Below the pieces are notes generated by a model, which made no database searches, had not been told where the DNA came from, and saw only the letters and a program-made list of their open reading frames with translations. From Prochlorococcus sp. AG-347-J20 (GTDB taxonomy: Bacteria; Cyanobacteriota; Cyanobacteriia; PCC-6307; Cyanobiaceae): a stretch of DNA of 64,000 nucleotides. This document shows, in pieces, positions 14,382 through 21,565 of the stretch. Both the position numbers and the translations under genes were made by a program. The stretch spans positions 1-64,000 of the forward strand of contig QCBW01000003.1 in NCBI GenBank assembly GCA_003281485.1. The letters are read 5' to 3'. Every line of letters starts with the position of its first letter. Within the stretch, counting starts at the first letter, position 1.

Positions 14382-14928
14382 ACAATAATTCCTCCAAAAT
14401 AGTTTTTGGCAAAAAAGTTCTTAACTTTTTGCGTGCACGAATAATCAGGCTTTCAGTTGCCTTTTCACTCTTTTTTAAAATATTAGAAACTTCTTTTTGT
14501 TTATAACCGCAAAAATAATGCAGCAAAATAGCTTCTTGTTGATGAGTGGGGAGTTTTTGAATATTATTTAAAAGCAATTTTCTCAATTCATAACTCTCAC
14601 ATTTTTGATTTGTAATTTCAAGGCTTGAATAATTATCTTTATATTCATAAGAAATCTTGTATTTCCGAAGAAAATCCATACAAGTTGAAAAAACTATCTT
14701 ATTTATATAACCTTCTACACTTCCTTTGCTAACCCATTGAGGTGCTGATTGCCATAGTTTGATTAAGGAAATTTGGACAACATCATCTACATCATCAAAA
14801 TGTGTTGAACCTAAAAGCTTAATTGCTGTTGCATGCATTTTATATCCCATATTATTTGCTATAAATCTGAATGATTCCTTATCACCTTCGGCTGTTTTGC
14901 GCATGTAAGAACTCAAGTCATCAGACAT
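14374..14928 (-). CDS. ECF-type RNA polymerase sigma factor
   Basis: This 184-residue sigma-70 family member has only regions 2 and 4. Region 2 includes THFDDVDDVVQISLIKLWQ (about 42-60) and the promoter-melting helix NKIVFSTCMDFLRK. Region 4 is LPTHQQEAILLHYFCGYKQK followed by the recognition helix SEKATESLIIRARKKLR. It is the middle gene of a three-gene operon: a secreted EF-hand protein ends 3 bases before its start, and a small membrane protein overlaps its end. Group 4 sigma factors are usually held by a membrane partner and released by an envelope signal. This one looks island-borne. Confidence 0.88.
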   Translation of the reverse strand: MSDDLSSYMRKTAEGDKESFRFIANNMGYKMHATAIKLLGSTHFDDVDDVVQISLIKLWQSAPQWVSKGSVEGYINKIVFSTCMDFLRKYKISYEYKDNYSSLEITNQKCESYELRKLLLNNIQKLPTHQQEAILLHYFCGYKQKEVSNILKKSEKATESLIIRARKKLRTFLPKTILEELLYV

Positions 14929-14931
14929 TTC

Positions 14932-15234
14932 TTAATCTCCTTCATTCTTTAATTTCTCTATCCTTTTTTTCATTTCCTTCCTAACTGCACGTAATTCTTT
15001 CTTTGATAATTTATCATCATTATCCTTATCAAACTTTTCATATAAGTTATCTATTCGAACTCGATGTGCCTCGATCATCTCGTCCTTTGAGAGAAGTCCA
15101 TCTCTATTCTTGTCAATCTTTTCAAAACGCTTGCGAATCTTACTAAAGTTATTTTTTTCATAATTTGGGTTCGAAAAAGAAGGTAAAGCAATAAAAAATG
15201 TTAATGCTAGAGTTAAAAGTGAAAATCTTTTCAT
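14932..15234 (-). CDS. Secreted EF-hand calcium-binding protein
   Basis: A Sec signal peptide (MKRFSLLTLALTFFIALPSF) precedes about 78 residues with two 12-residue EF-hand loops, DKNRDGLLSKDE (about 41-52) and DKDNDDKLSKKE (about 68-79), each with Asp at positions 1, 3 and 5 and Glu at 12. A lysine-rich helical tail follows. It should bind Ca2+ in the periplasm. Being first in the operon with an ECF sigma factor and a membrane protein suggests a sensor or modulator role. A downstream effector role is equally possible. Confidence 0.85.
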   Translation of the reverse strand: MKRFSLLTLALTFFIALPSFSNPNYEKNNFSKIRKRFEKIDKNRDGLLSKDEMIEAHRVRIDNLYEKFDKDNDDKLSKKELRAVRKEMKKRIEKLKNEGD

Positions 15235-15601
15235 AAAAATTTTATTTATTTATATGATTAACGTACATGAAGTAGAAAATCCTTCGTGTAAAAGATATAA
15301 AATTACTTTAATCGAAGAATTTGTGATTAAGATTTAATATTTACATAGGTAATAATAAAAATTAATTTGTTCATACATAAGCTATTTTATTGGCAACATG
15401 TTAAATATATATTATTTAAAATTTTTAGATATTTAATTTTAATCTACTTAGTTATTTTTAATTGACCTTTGACATTATATGGATTTCAAAATTTAATCGT
15501 TGATCCTCTATCCGTATACATTTGTACCTCAAACCGTACATCTTTTAAAATCAGTTAATGGGGGTAACTAGTTAGAAATAAATAAGGATTTATTCTCCCA
15601 A
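15235..15601. other. 367-bp divergent intergenic region
   Basis: It separates the EF-hand/sigma operon (leftward) from the small genes at 15602 (rightward) and must hold both promoters. I see no gene, and no ECF-type -35 element that I would trust by eye. Confidence 0.3.
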
Positions 15602-15787
15602 ATGCCTTCAACACCAATCAAGTCTTGTAATAAATATGTATTAAGTTACAAAGACTCTTCAAACTCCACAAAACAAATAGGAATCTATGCGAGAGATGCA
15701 TACGACTGTTTAATGCTTGCAAGAAAATTTTATTCTTACTTAGATGAAAATCCAAATTCTTTAGTTAAAATTCAACAAAAATTTTGA
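15602..15787 (+). CDS. Small conserved protein (61 aa)
   Basis: The product is soluble, with two strands (NKYVLSYKDSSNSTKQIGIY) and a helix (ARDAYDCLMLARKFYSYLDE), giving a beta-beta-alpha order. The pattern with ARDAYDCLMLAR looks like a small conserved picocyanobacterial protein. The next gene begins 11 bases after the stop, so they probably share a transcript. Function unknown. Confidence 0.55.
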   Translation: MPSTPIKSCNKYVLSYKDSSNSTKQIGIYARDAYDCLMLARKFYSYLDENPNSLVKIQQKF

Positions 15788-15798
15788 GGTATAAAATT

Positions 15799-15963
15799 AT
15801 GGACTTTAAAAGATCACCCTTCAAAATAAAAGATAAGAACCAAAAAGATCTTGTTAATGCGAGTGATTATCCTACTATTGCTGATCTGTTAAGAGAACAA
15901 AATGTCACTAGCGGTGATGCTAATACCGTTCACCACAGAAGAGATTTAGATTCTCTCGGTTAG
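15799..15963 (+). CDS. Small hydrophilic protein (54 aa)
   Basis: This 55-codon frame is placed 11 bases behind the previous gene. It is basic at the start (DFKRSPFKIKDKNQKD) and has DYPTIADLLREQNVTSGD, then VHHRRDLDSLG. The base composition is clearly less AT-rich than the flanks, supporting a real gene. No membrane helix or known motif. An operon with 15602-15787 is likely. Confidence 0.5.
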   Translation: MDFKRSPFKIKDKNQKDLVNASDYPTIADLLREQNVTSGDANTVHHRRDLDSLG

Positions 15964-16092
15964 TTTATAAAAATTAAATTTTGAAAGAAAGTAAATTTTA
16001 TAAAGACACCTAATAATAAATAGTAATTAACAATATTTATTTTCGGAAATTAGTTTTCTTGCTAATAATAGAAAGCATATTCAAATTAAAAA

Positions 16093-16365
16093 ATGCTTTA
16101 TATTCAGCATTGGTCATTTAAGACTGGATTTCATCAAAAAGGTGCGGAAAAATTCCTAGCTGGGGGAGGAGATTACCCAGGCGTTGAGATGATTGGGAGG
16201 TATCATGCTCCTGGATCTTTAGAGGGTTGGATAGTTTTAAAGACTGAAAATCCAAAAGCAATATATCAACATTCAGCTGAGTGGGGTGAATTCCTAAATT
16301 GGGAAACTACTCCTGTCTTTACTGATGAAGAAGCTGGACCAATAGTTGCTAAAGTCTACTCATAA
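16093..16365 (+). CDS. DUF3303 family protein, copy 2
   Basis: The 90-residue protein starts MLYIQHWSFKTGFHQKGAEK, contains GVEMIGRYHAPGSLEGWIVL, then SAEWGEFLNWETTPVFTDEE. This is the typical order for DUF3303, a small dimeric alpha/beta-barrel family of unknown function in cyanobacteria and other bacteria. It is closest in pattern to 18629-18940 and further from 6419-6757. A strong terminator follows 27 bases after the stop, so it is probably monocistronic. Confidence 0.75.
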   Translation: MLYIQHWSFKTGFHQKGAEKFLAGGGDYPGVEMIGRYHAPGSLEGWIVLKTENPKAIYQHSAEWGEFLNWETTPVFTDEEAGPIVAKVYS

Positions 16366-16391
16366 ATGAAGATTTCATCAAATCTAAACTT

Positions 16392-16415
16392 AGAGGGGTA
16401 AAACCCTCTTTTTTT
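16392..16415 (+). terminator. Rho-independent terminator after the DUF3303 gene
   Basis: AGAGGG (16392-16397) and CCCTCT (16404-16409) pair around GTAAAA, followed by a seven-T run. It fits termination of the 16093-16365 transcript. Confidence 0.85.
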
Positions 16416-16733
16416 AATTTCATCTCTCAAAATAGAAATCAACTATAATTTTATCAAAATGTTCTAGTTGCTTTTAAAATAATAAAGTTACCATTTAGGG
16501 ACAATAAAAGATATTGCTTAAATTCATAAATAAATATAGAAATAACTTAAGGAAGAAAATATTCCTATCTTAAGGGTATCCTTTTTAATTAGAATATTTA
16601 CTAGTGGTTATTTGCCAACTTATCTAATATCCATCCAAATTAATTTAAATATATTTTTTTGTTTTGCTAAATATTCACTGTTGCATTAACCATAACAAAG
16701 GTTAATTTTAAAAAGCCATACAATTTAAATTAT
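16416..16733. other. 318-bp gap, nothing beyond regulatory DNA
   Basis: AT-rich sequence between a terminator and the next plus-strand gene. No reading frame or repeat was seen. It presumably holds the promoter of the membrane protein at 16734. Confidence 0.3.
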
Positions 16734-17405
16734 ATGAAAGAGATTAATACTCCATGGGGACAAATCAAACCTTCTGTTCTGATTTTTCCAGTTTATTATA
16801 TGTTAATAATGTATGGAATAATTTTCTTTTTCCCTTTTGGTTTTTTTGATACGCATTTTTTGAGAGATGATAGTTTTATAGAATGGTTGCAATTCTTTGG
16901 ATACTTTTTTGCATCCTTGATGAGTTTTTTTATTTGTTTTTTCAGAAAAAAAAGCTTCTCAAAACAAAAACTTTATTGGTTTTTACTTGCTATATTTTGC
17001 TTTTACGTTGCTGGTGAAGAAATAAGCTGGACAGAAAGAATTACAAATTTTGGAATAGATTCAGTTAAAGAAATTAATCTACAGGGAGAAACAAATTTTC
17101 ATAATTTAAAAAATGTAAATAATTATCTTCATTTTTCATTCATTTTTTCAGGATTATTTTTTGGATGGGCTGGATGGAAATTCTGGCCAAATATTGAAGC
17201 TTTACCAAGTAGAAAATATACTCTTTTCTTTTTAATTGTTTCGGCTTTTTACTTTTATTTTGATCTATCTTGGATAACCCTTGGTAAAAGAATACTTAAT
17301 ACACAAGAAACGATAGAATTTTTAATGTCCAGCGGTCTATTTTTGCATTGTTTTGAATATTTCAAAGTAGAATTCAAAAGAAATTTCCTTAATAAGGTAA
17401 GCTAG
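16734..17405 (+). CDS. Six-helix membrane protein with GEEISW motif, copy 2
   Basis: This 223-residue paralogue of 1551-2240 shares TPWGQIKPSVLIFPVYY at the start, EWLQFFGYFFASLMSF, AGEEISWTERITNFG, NLQGETNFHNL and FYFYFDLSW, with the same spacing. About six hydrophobic segments are visible. The Glu-Glu and QGETNFHN motifs at the end of helix 3 and in the following loop are the invariant parts and are likely to face each other. I know the pattern as a bacterial membrane family without known function. The gene is intact. Confidence 0.75.
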   Translation: MKEINTPWGQIKPSVLIFPVYYMLIMYGIIFFFPFGFFDTHFLRDDSFIEWLQFFGYFFASLMSFFICFFRKKSFSKQKLYWFLLAIFCFYVAGEEISWTERITNFGIDSVKEINLQGETNFHNLKNVNNYLHFSFIFSGLFFGWAGWKFWPNIEALPSRKYTLFFLIVSAFYFYFDLSWITLGKRILNTQETIEFLMSSGLFLHCFEYFKVEFKRNFLNKVS

Positions 17406-17536
17406 TAAAATTAATAATTAAAATCATTATTCGATTTATTTACTTTAAATAAAAACTATATTGAAATCATTAAGGTAAAGTAATATTAAATTTAAAGCTT
17501 GAATCGATTATTAAGTTTTAAGAGATTTTTTTAAAA

Positions 17537-18106
17537 ATGATTTTAGCGATATTTTTAATTTGTATTGTTTCCTTAACTCCATTACCAACTTTACCGATGG
17601 TAATTTTCTATTACTCTAAGTTTGGTTTAGTAGATGGTTTTATTGTTGTAACTATTGCATCCAATTTAAAGATTCTTATTCATTACAACATAGGCAAAAT
17701 TCTAAGAAATAAAAAATTAAAATTCTTTAATTTAGATAAAAAACTTTCAAAAGCAAAAAAGAAGTATAAATTCCTTAAAACTAAAGATATTTTATTAATT
17801 AGACTATCAAACTTATTTATAACTAGGATTCTAAATATATTCTTAGGATTTTCAAACTTTTCTTTAAAGAAGACATTTATTATAAATAATATTGCTCTGC
17901 TTCCTTGGCAATTACTATATTTTTATTCCGCGACGAAATTAGACCCTTTATCAGAAATAATTTCAAGATTAGGGATAAATATTACAATCGTAAAATTACT
18001 TTCATTTATATCTATAACTTCTATAACTTTCTTAAGTATTAGGATTTTAATAGGAGTTTTAAAAAGATTTAAGATTATAAATAAAATAGGAGAGTTTATA
18101 AAATGA
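17537..18106 (+). CDS. VTT/DedA-like membrane protein (189 aa)
   Basis: Five to six hydrophobic segments are visible. The opening TPLPTLPMVIFYYSKFG and the later RLSNLFITRILNIFLGFSNF with an LLPWQLLYFY block resemble the order of VTT-domain (DedA/TMEM41/SNARE-associated) proteins, which have a re-entrant loop, an Arg-Pro-like loop and a conserved Gly-Phe-Ser segment. That family moves lipids across membranes in characterised cases. The match here is weak, because the proline-glycine loop is not fully conserved, so this is an informed guess. The gene is intact and solitary. Confidence 0.45.
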   Translation: MILAIFLICIVSLTPLPTLPMVIFYYSKFGLVDGFIVVTIASNLKILIHYNIGKILRNKKLKFFNLDKKLSKAKKKYKFLKTKDILLIRLSNLFITRILNIFLGFSNFSLKKTFIINNIALLPWQLLYFYSATKLDPLSEIISRLGINITIVKLLSFISITSITFLSIRILIGVLKRFKIINKIGEFIK

Positions 18107-18628
18107 AATTTTATTTTTGAATTACTATCTATTTCCAAAAATCTAGTAAAAGTAACTTCCACTTTCCTCTAGGCCGAATATTTTACCAACCCAAAAAAGG
18201 TTAAAAAGTGTAATTATTATTTCAGCAATAATTAATTTATAAATAAAACAATTTGGATAGTACTAATCCATTAGAGACTTAAAGGTATTAAGAAATATCT
18301 TAAGATTGATGCTAATTCACAGATACGATCGGCTTCCTCAATTAATAGTTTTACCTCTAGATCCTTAAGAATAACTATTTATTAACCTTACTTCGGCTTG
18401 CTTATAGAGAATTACAGCATTTGAATCATCCTTCTTTACTCCTTTGTAAAAGCAAATTATTCTTTTGAAATCTTACTATTCGAATATTTTCTTATTTAGC
18501 TTAATGGCTGCCCAATTCTCAAAGGGTGATTTATTTTGACTCTGAAATAGTAGTTTCAAGGGAACTTAAAAAATTAGCAAATTAATAATTTTTGTTCTCA
18601 AACATTAAATTTTTTAAAAGATTTGTTT
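18107..18628. other. 522-bp gap, no gene recognised
   Basis: The region lies between convergent genes. Base composition is slightly more mixed than in other gaps, which may reflect decayed coding DNA, but I could not follow any protein-like stretch across it. Confidence 0.3.
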
Positions 18629-18940
18629 CTAAGTAATTGATGTTGCGATTTCTTTATGAACCGACAGGAATTCTTGGTCTGTTAAAACTGGTGTGACTTC
18701 AATTTCAACGCCAAAATTATCGACCCAGACACTACTCCATTTCCAAATGTTCTGATGGTTTGAAGATTCAACTATTGCCCAACCATTTGCTCCCTCAGGA
18801 TTTACTACTCGATTAAGAACTTTAAACCCATCAAATTCATCACCTTCGCATCCTCCTTCAACAAAATCCGCAAAAGCTTCGGCCCCTTGCATATGACTTT
18901 CTTGATCTGGAAATTGCCAGTGAACGATGTAAGTTTGCAT
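18629..18940 (-). CDS. DUF3303 family protein, copy 3
   Basis: The 103-residue protein starts QTYIVHWQFPDQESHMQGAE, with FDGFKVLNRVVNPEGANGWA, then WSSVWVDNFGVEIEVTPVL and TDQEF. The FxGFKVL block is shared with copy 1 (6419-6757) and the HWxF start with copy 2 (16093-16365), so it bridges the two. An acidic insert (EGGCEGDE) is specific to this copy. The upstream minus-strand leader contains a terminator-like hairpin at 19045-19067. Confidence 0.7.
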   Translation of the reverse strand: MQTYIVHWQFPDQESHMQGAEAFADFVEGGCEGDEFDGFKVLNRVVNPEGANGWAIVESSNHQNIWKWSSVWVDNFGVEIEVTPVLTDQEFLSVHKEIATSIT

Positions 18941-19044
18941 GAATAAAAATATTTTTTTAATTATTAATTATCGAATTTAAAAATTAAATAAAAAGTCTTT
19001 AAACACTAATTTAAAAGCGCTTAAGCGAAGAAGGAAAAAATAAC

Positions 19045-19067
19045 AAAAAAAAAGACTCTTACGAGCC
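19045..19067 (-). terminator. Terminator-like hairpin upstream of DUF3303 copy 3
   Basis: On the minus strand GGCTC-GTAA-GAGTC is followed by nine T. It lies about 105 bases before the DUF3303 start and downstream of no minus-strand gene. It may therefore end a short RNA or act as an attenuator. Confidence 0.6.
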
Positions 19068-19096
19068 TAGGTGATGGGGACTCCTATAATGACAAA

Positions 19097-19236
19097 TTAA
19101 TCAGAAACGAACAACCCCATCAATAGGTAATTTTAAATACTTACAAACACCACATATAGTGCTAAGATTTCAAAAAGGTTGGGTGATGGGGATTATCCTG
19201 CTTTTTAATTGGGGCGAAGCTTACGCCCTTTTTTTG
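19097..19236 (+). ncRNA. Candidate small RNA with closing stem and terminator
   Basis: A perfect TATAAT (19085-19090) precedes about 140 bases in which CCCCATCA (19115-19122) can pair with TGATGGGG (19184-19191). A strong terminator at 19212-19235 follows. No credible protein is encoded. Another TGATGGGG lies at 19072-19079, just upstream of the promoter. Promoter, long-range stem and terminator together suggest a free-standing small RNA. I do not recognise it as a known family. Confidence 0.45.
19212..19235 (+). terminator. Rho-independent terminator
   Basis: GGGCG (19212-19216), loop AAGCTTA, CGCCC (19224-19228), then seven T. It ends the candidate small RNA and lies directly against the broken DUF1651 copy. 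Confidence 0.8.
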
Positions 19237-19464
19237 CGAAAATTTACTTTAATCAATAAAGCCATATCGAGGATTCAAGTATCTGAAGTTTTTGAAGATA
19301 GTTCTTGGAACTCTTCTATTATTAATGAAATTTTTATCCCTTATGTTTGTATTTTTAAGCAATCAAGAAAGCCAGTTATGAAAGGCTCTTGGGTTGAATC
19401 CATCGAAGATGCGAGAAACGAATATAAAAATCTATTGGAGGAAGGGATGGGGAAAAACTTATAA
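19234..19464 (+). pseudogene. Broken DUF1651-like copy
   Basis: LRKFTLINKAISRIQVSEVF and SRKPVMKGSWVESIEDARNE match 7543-7791 closely, but the only in-frame starts are a TTG fused to the terminator T-run or a GTG 25 codons further up inside the RNA candidate. Near the end, one extra G changes the expected EEGWGKT into EEGMGKN and stop; removing it restores the Gly-Trp ending. Loss of the start and the C-terminal frameshift argue for a pseudogene. Confidence 0.6.
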
Positions 19465-19561
19465 ATTCAATAGTTTTTTTAATATTGGATAGGTACTTTA
19501 CCTAAAATTTGACATTAACAAAAGTTAATTGCTAGATAAGCTTCAGAATTAAAGGTTGAAT

Positions 19562-19729
19562 ATGAAAAAAGACATTTATTCAAATATTAAAGATTCTGAT
19601 GCTTTGCAAAGTTTTTTTGAATGTATAACTTCTTGTAGCATCAATAGTGAGGGAGTAGATTGCACAACAGCATGTTATGTAAAACATTTAGAACCAAACA
19701 ATATCGACTACCCATTAAAATTTTCATAA
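19562..19729 (+). CDS. Small cysteine-motif protein (55 aa)
   Basis: This soluble acidic protein has four Cys in the pattern FFECITSCSINSEGVDCTTA, then CYVKHLE: two CxxxC pairs separated by eight residues. Such spacing could form two disulfides or bind a metal. No signal peptide is present. A close arrangement (CTTACYVKHLE) is familiar from picocyanobacterial small proteins of unknown function. A 31-residue frame follows 33 bases later. Confidence 0.55.
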   Translation: MKKDIYSNIKDSDALQSFFECITSCSINSEGVDCTTACYVKHLEPNNIDYPLKFS

Positions 19730-19762
19730 GCAAAGCTTATTGATAATTGTTATATTTCATTG

Positions 19763-19858
19763 ATGTTATTTCCACCTCCTCAAGTTATTTTTGGTCTATT
19801 CCTTTTATCTATAGGAATATTTCACATCTGGGATATTAGATACAATCCTTTTGGATAA
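19763..19858 (+). CDS. Tiny membrane peptide (31 aa)
   Basis: Pro-rich start (MLFPPPQV), one helix (IFGLFLLSIGIFHIW) and a short DIRYNPFG end. It probably shares a transcript with the Cys-motif gene upstream. The composition and exact one-helix layout favour a real gene, but 32 codons alone are weak evidence. Confidence 0.4.
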   Translation: MLFPPPQVIFGLFLLSIGIFHIWDIRYNPFG

Positions 19859-19879
19859 GACGCAGACGGAATTTAATCT

Positions 19880-19996
19880 TTAGCTAGGAAGCTGATTTGT
19901 AGGGGGTGCGTGAAATTGCCGTTTCTTTCTTTTGAGTCTTTTGTAAGCAACTAAAGAGCCTAATAATAAAAATGTAATAGCTATTGAGTTAATCAT
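19880..19996 (-). CDS. Tiny membrane protein with basic tail (38 aa)
   Basis: One hydrophobic helix (INSIAITFLLLGSLVAY) followed by KRLKRKKRQFHAPPTNQL. The very basic stop-transfer segment sets the topology with the tail inside. It converges with the 31-residue gene. No family recognised. Confidence 0.45.
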   Translation of the reverse strand: MINSIAITFLLLGSLVAYKRLKRKKRQFHAPPTNQLPS

Positions 19997-20178
19997 ATGA
20001 AGTAGCTTTTACATATAAAAACAAATATGTTCCAAATATCAATGATTTAAAGCTATTTTCTTAAAAAGTTAATAATTATGGACTAATTTTTAATATTTAG
20101 CTTTGACATTAGGTACTTAAAACAATCAAGAGAAAACACTGATCTTACCAAAAGTAATATCTATGCTATGAGAATAAA

Positions 20179-20283
20179 TCACTTTTTCTTATTTCTCATT
20201 TGATATTGAAGAACAGCTTTTAAGTGATGTACTTCTTTTTCTAAAGTCTTAATTCTTTTTTCTAGTTCTTCATTAGTTGCCAT
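20179..20283 (-). CDS. Small coiled-coil protein (34 aa)
   Basis: Nearly the whole peptide is one heptad-patterned helix (ATNEELEKRIKTLEKEVHHL, then KAVLQYQMRNKKK), with Leu/Ile at a and d positions. Such patterning over 30 residues is unlikely by chance. It probably dimerises. Function unknown. Confidence 0.5.
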   Translation of the reverse strand: MATNEELEKRIKTLEKEVHHLKAVLQYQMRNKKK

Positions 20284-20426
20284 ATTTTTGAGATAAATTC
20301 CTTAATATTTATACTATTAAAAAAGCGACTTGTTACTCATGGTAAATGTCTAATAAGTAATAGAACCTATTGATGTGCATAATTTCTCTAGATAAATTAT
20401 GCAGAGTATAAATTTAGGGGTAATTT

Positions 20427-20570
20427 ATGAGTGGAGATTATGAGACACTAGAAATAAATCAACCTAAAATTACATATTTTCAAAAAAGATCCGAAAATAA
20501 TACAGAATGGTTAGATGAATTAATCAACCAAATTGAAGATATGAAAAACAATATATCCAAATCTGCTTAA
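20427..20570 (+). CDS. Small hydrophilic protein (47 aa)
   Basis: An acidic start (SGDYETLEINQPKITYF) and a helical second half (TEWLDELINQIEDMKNNISK). AGGGGTAA before the ATG is a reasonable ribosome-binding site. The stop overlaps the next ATG (TAATG), but that next frame runs into a DUF411 remnant, so the overlap may be left from an older gene order. Confidence 0.5.
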   Translation: MSGDYETLEINQPKITYFQKRSENNTEWLDELINQIEDMKNNISKSA

Positions 20571-20692
20571 TGAAAGAAAAAGAGTTGAAAGAATTAGAGG
20601 AATTTGCAAAAGAAAATGCATATAATAAGGACATGTCCCGATTAAATCAATCAACAAACTATTTAGAGAAAAACCAAATATCAATGGGATAG
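20570..20692 (+). CDS. Short coupled frame overlapping the DUF411 remnant, doubtful
   Basis: An ATG overlapping the upstream stop opens 40 codons: a Lys/Glu-rich helix (KEKELKELEEFAKENAYNK), then residues read out of frame through the DUF411 remnant. The first part could be a genuine helix cut off by decay. The second half is almost certainly accidental. Confidence 0.25.
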   Translation: MKEKELKELEEFAKENAYNKDMSRLNQSTNYLEKNQISMG

Positions 20693-20832
20693 CAGTTCCT
20701 GGCATGCCACTTGGCTCTCCAGGGATGGAAATGCATTCTCACGAATCGCACTCTCATGATTATGAGAACTACAAAGTAGTTTCATTTAGTAAAACTGGCA
20801 AAACAAAAATATTTGATATAATCTCTCCTTAA
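20629..20832 (+). pseudogene. DUF411 protein, C-terminal fragment
   Basis: The stretch GHVPIKSINKLFREKPNING and AVPGMPLGSPGMEMHSHESH is the diagnostic C-terminal part of DUF411, a metal-associated family with Met- and His-rich ends. Here the His-rich HSHESHSHD segment is visible. A stop codon lies directly before the Gly-His, and the N-terminal Cys-containing half is missing, so only about 67 codons remain. It stands directly before DUF3721- and PepSY-like genes, so the cluster was probably complete once. Confidence 0.75.
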
Positions 20833-20853
20833 TACAAATACTTATTTGAAATA

Positions 20854-21075
20854 ATGCATATTTTTCTTAGAAATTTTAAATTTTTTATTTTTTTATTTTC
20901 CTTATCTCTAAATTTCAATAGTTATTCGAATGCACATATTAGGGGTACATTTCTTTCTGAAGAGGACGCCGAAAATAGATCTTTAGAACTTGGTTGCGAA
21001 GGAATACATAAGAATCAAGATAAATGGATGCCATGCAAAAACGAAAAAGAATTACATATCTATTTGAGGAAATAG
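20854..21075 (+). CDS. DUF3721 family secreted protein
   Basis: The 73-residue product has a signal peptide (FKFFIFLFSLSLNFNSYSNA, about residues 8-27), then EEDAENRSLELGCEGIHKN and KWMPCKNEKELH. The LGCxGxH and WMPC motifs, with two Cys and a His, are the DUF3721 hallmark and look like a metal-binding site. It sits between a DUF411 remnant and a PepSY-type membrane protein, directly abutting the latter (TAG-ATG). A role in envelope metal handling is inferred from that company. Confidence 0.75.
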   Translation: MHIFLRNFKFFIFLFSLSLNFNSYSNAHIRGTFLSEEDAENRSLELGCEGIHKNQDKWMPCKNEKELHIYLRK

Positions 21076-21336
21076 ATGGAAAAATTAAAAACAAATCAAA
21101 GAAAAATTCACAGAAAAATAACCGCAATTTCAGCAATCCCATTACTAATTACTATTGTATCTGGGACTATTTATAGTATTCTTCAGCCCCTAGGAATAGA
21201 TGCTTTTTGGTTAATAAAATGGCATACAGGTAATTTTGGCATTATTAATTTGCAACCTTTTTACTCGATATTTCTAGGTATAGCTTCAATAATCTCAATA
21301 ATATCTGGAGTTAAACTATTACAAAAAAAAACTTAG
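21076..21336 (+). CDS. PepSY-associated membrane protein (86 aa)
   Basis: The opening RKIHRKITAISAIPLLITIV and SGTIYSIL, then IKWHTGNFG and QPFYSIFLGIASIISIISG, match the two-helix PepSY-associated membrane type, with His in the first cytoplasmic turn and in WHTG. The gene starts right after the DUF3721 stop. Related proteins occur with copper or iron uptake and reduction genes. Intact, with no further domain. Confidence 0.7.
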   Translation: MEKLKTNQRKIHRKITAISAIPLLITIVSGTIYSILQPLGIDAFWLIKWHTGNFGIINLQPFYSIFLGIASIISIISGVKLLQKKT

Positions 21337-21364
21337 ATATATTTTAAGCTAAGCCAAAGGCTAA

Positions 21365-21565
21365 TTAATTAATACTATTTGCGCCCCCACTTACTAAAAA
21401 AATTATCGCTCCTAGTGCCATTGTTGCAACACCCATATAAGGATATTTCTTAATTCTTGATTTAGTAATTGGAAGCCATGAAAGGTATCTATCAGATTTA
21501 TTTAATTCAATTTTTTTTTGTCTAGGTGGTAATCCTAATTTTTCTCTTCTTTTAGCTTCACCCAT
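21365..21565 (-). CDS. DUF2839-like protein, copy 1
   Basis: The product begins MGEAKRREKLGLPPRQKK, the conserved N-terminus of a small cyanobacterial family I assign to DUF2839, and ends in a single membrane helix (MGVATMALGAIIFLVSGG). A second member is at 23761-23976. The basic N-terminus faces the cytoplasm or stroma side. The stop of the PepSY-type gene is 28 bases away on the other strand. Confidence 0.7.
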   Translation of the reverse strand: MGEAKRREKLGLPPRQKKIELNKSDRYLSWLPITKSRIKKYPYMGVATMALGAIIFLVSGGANSIN

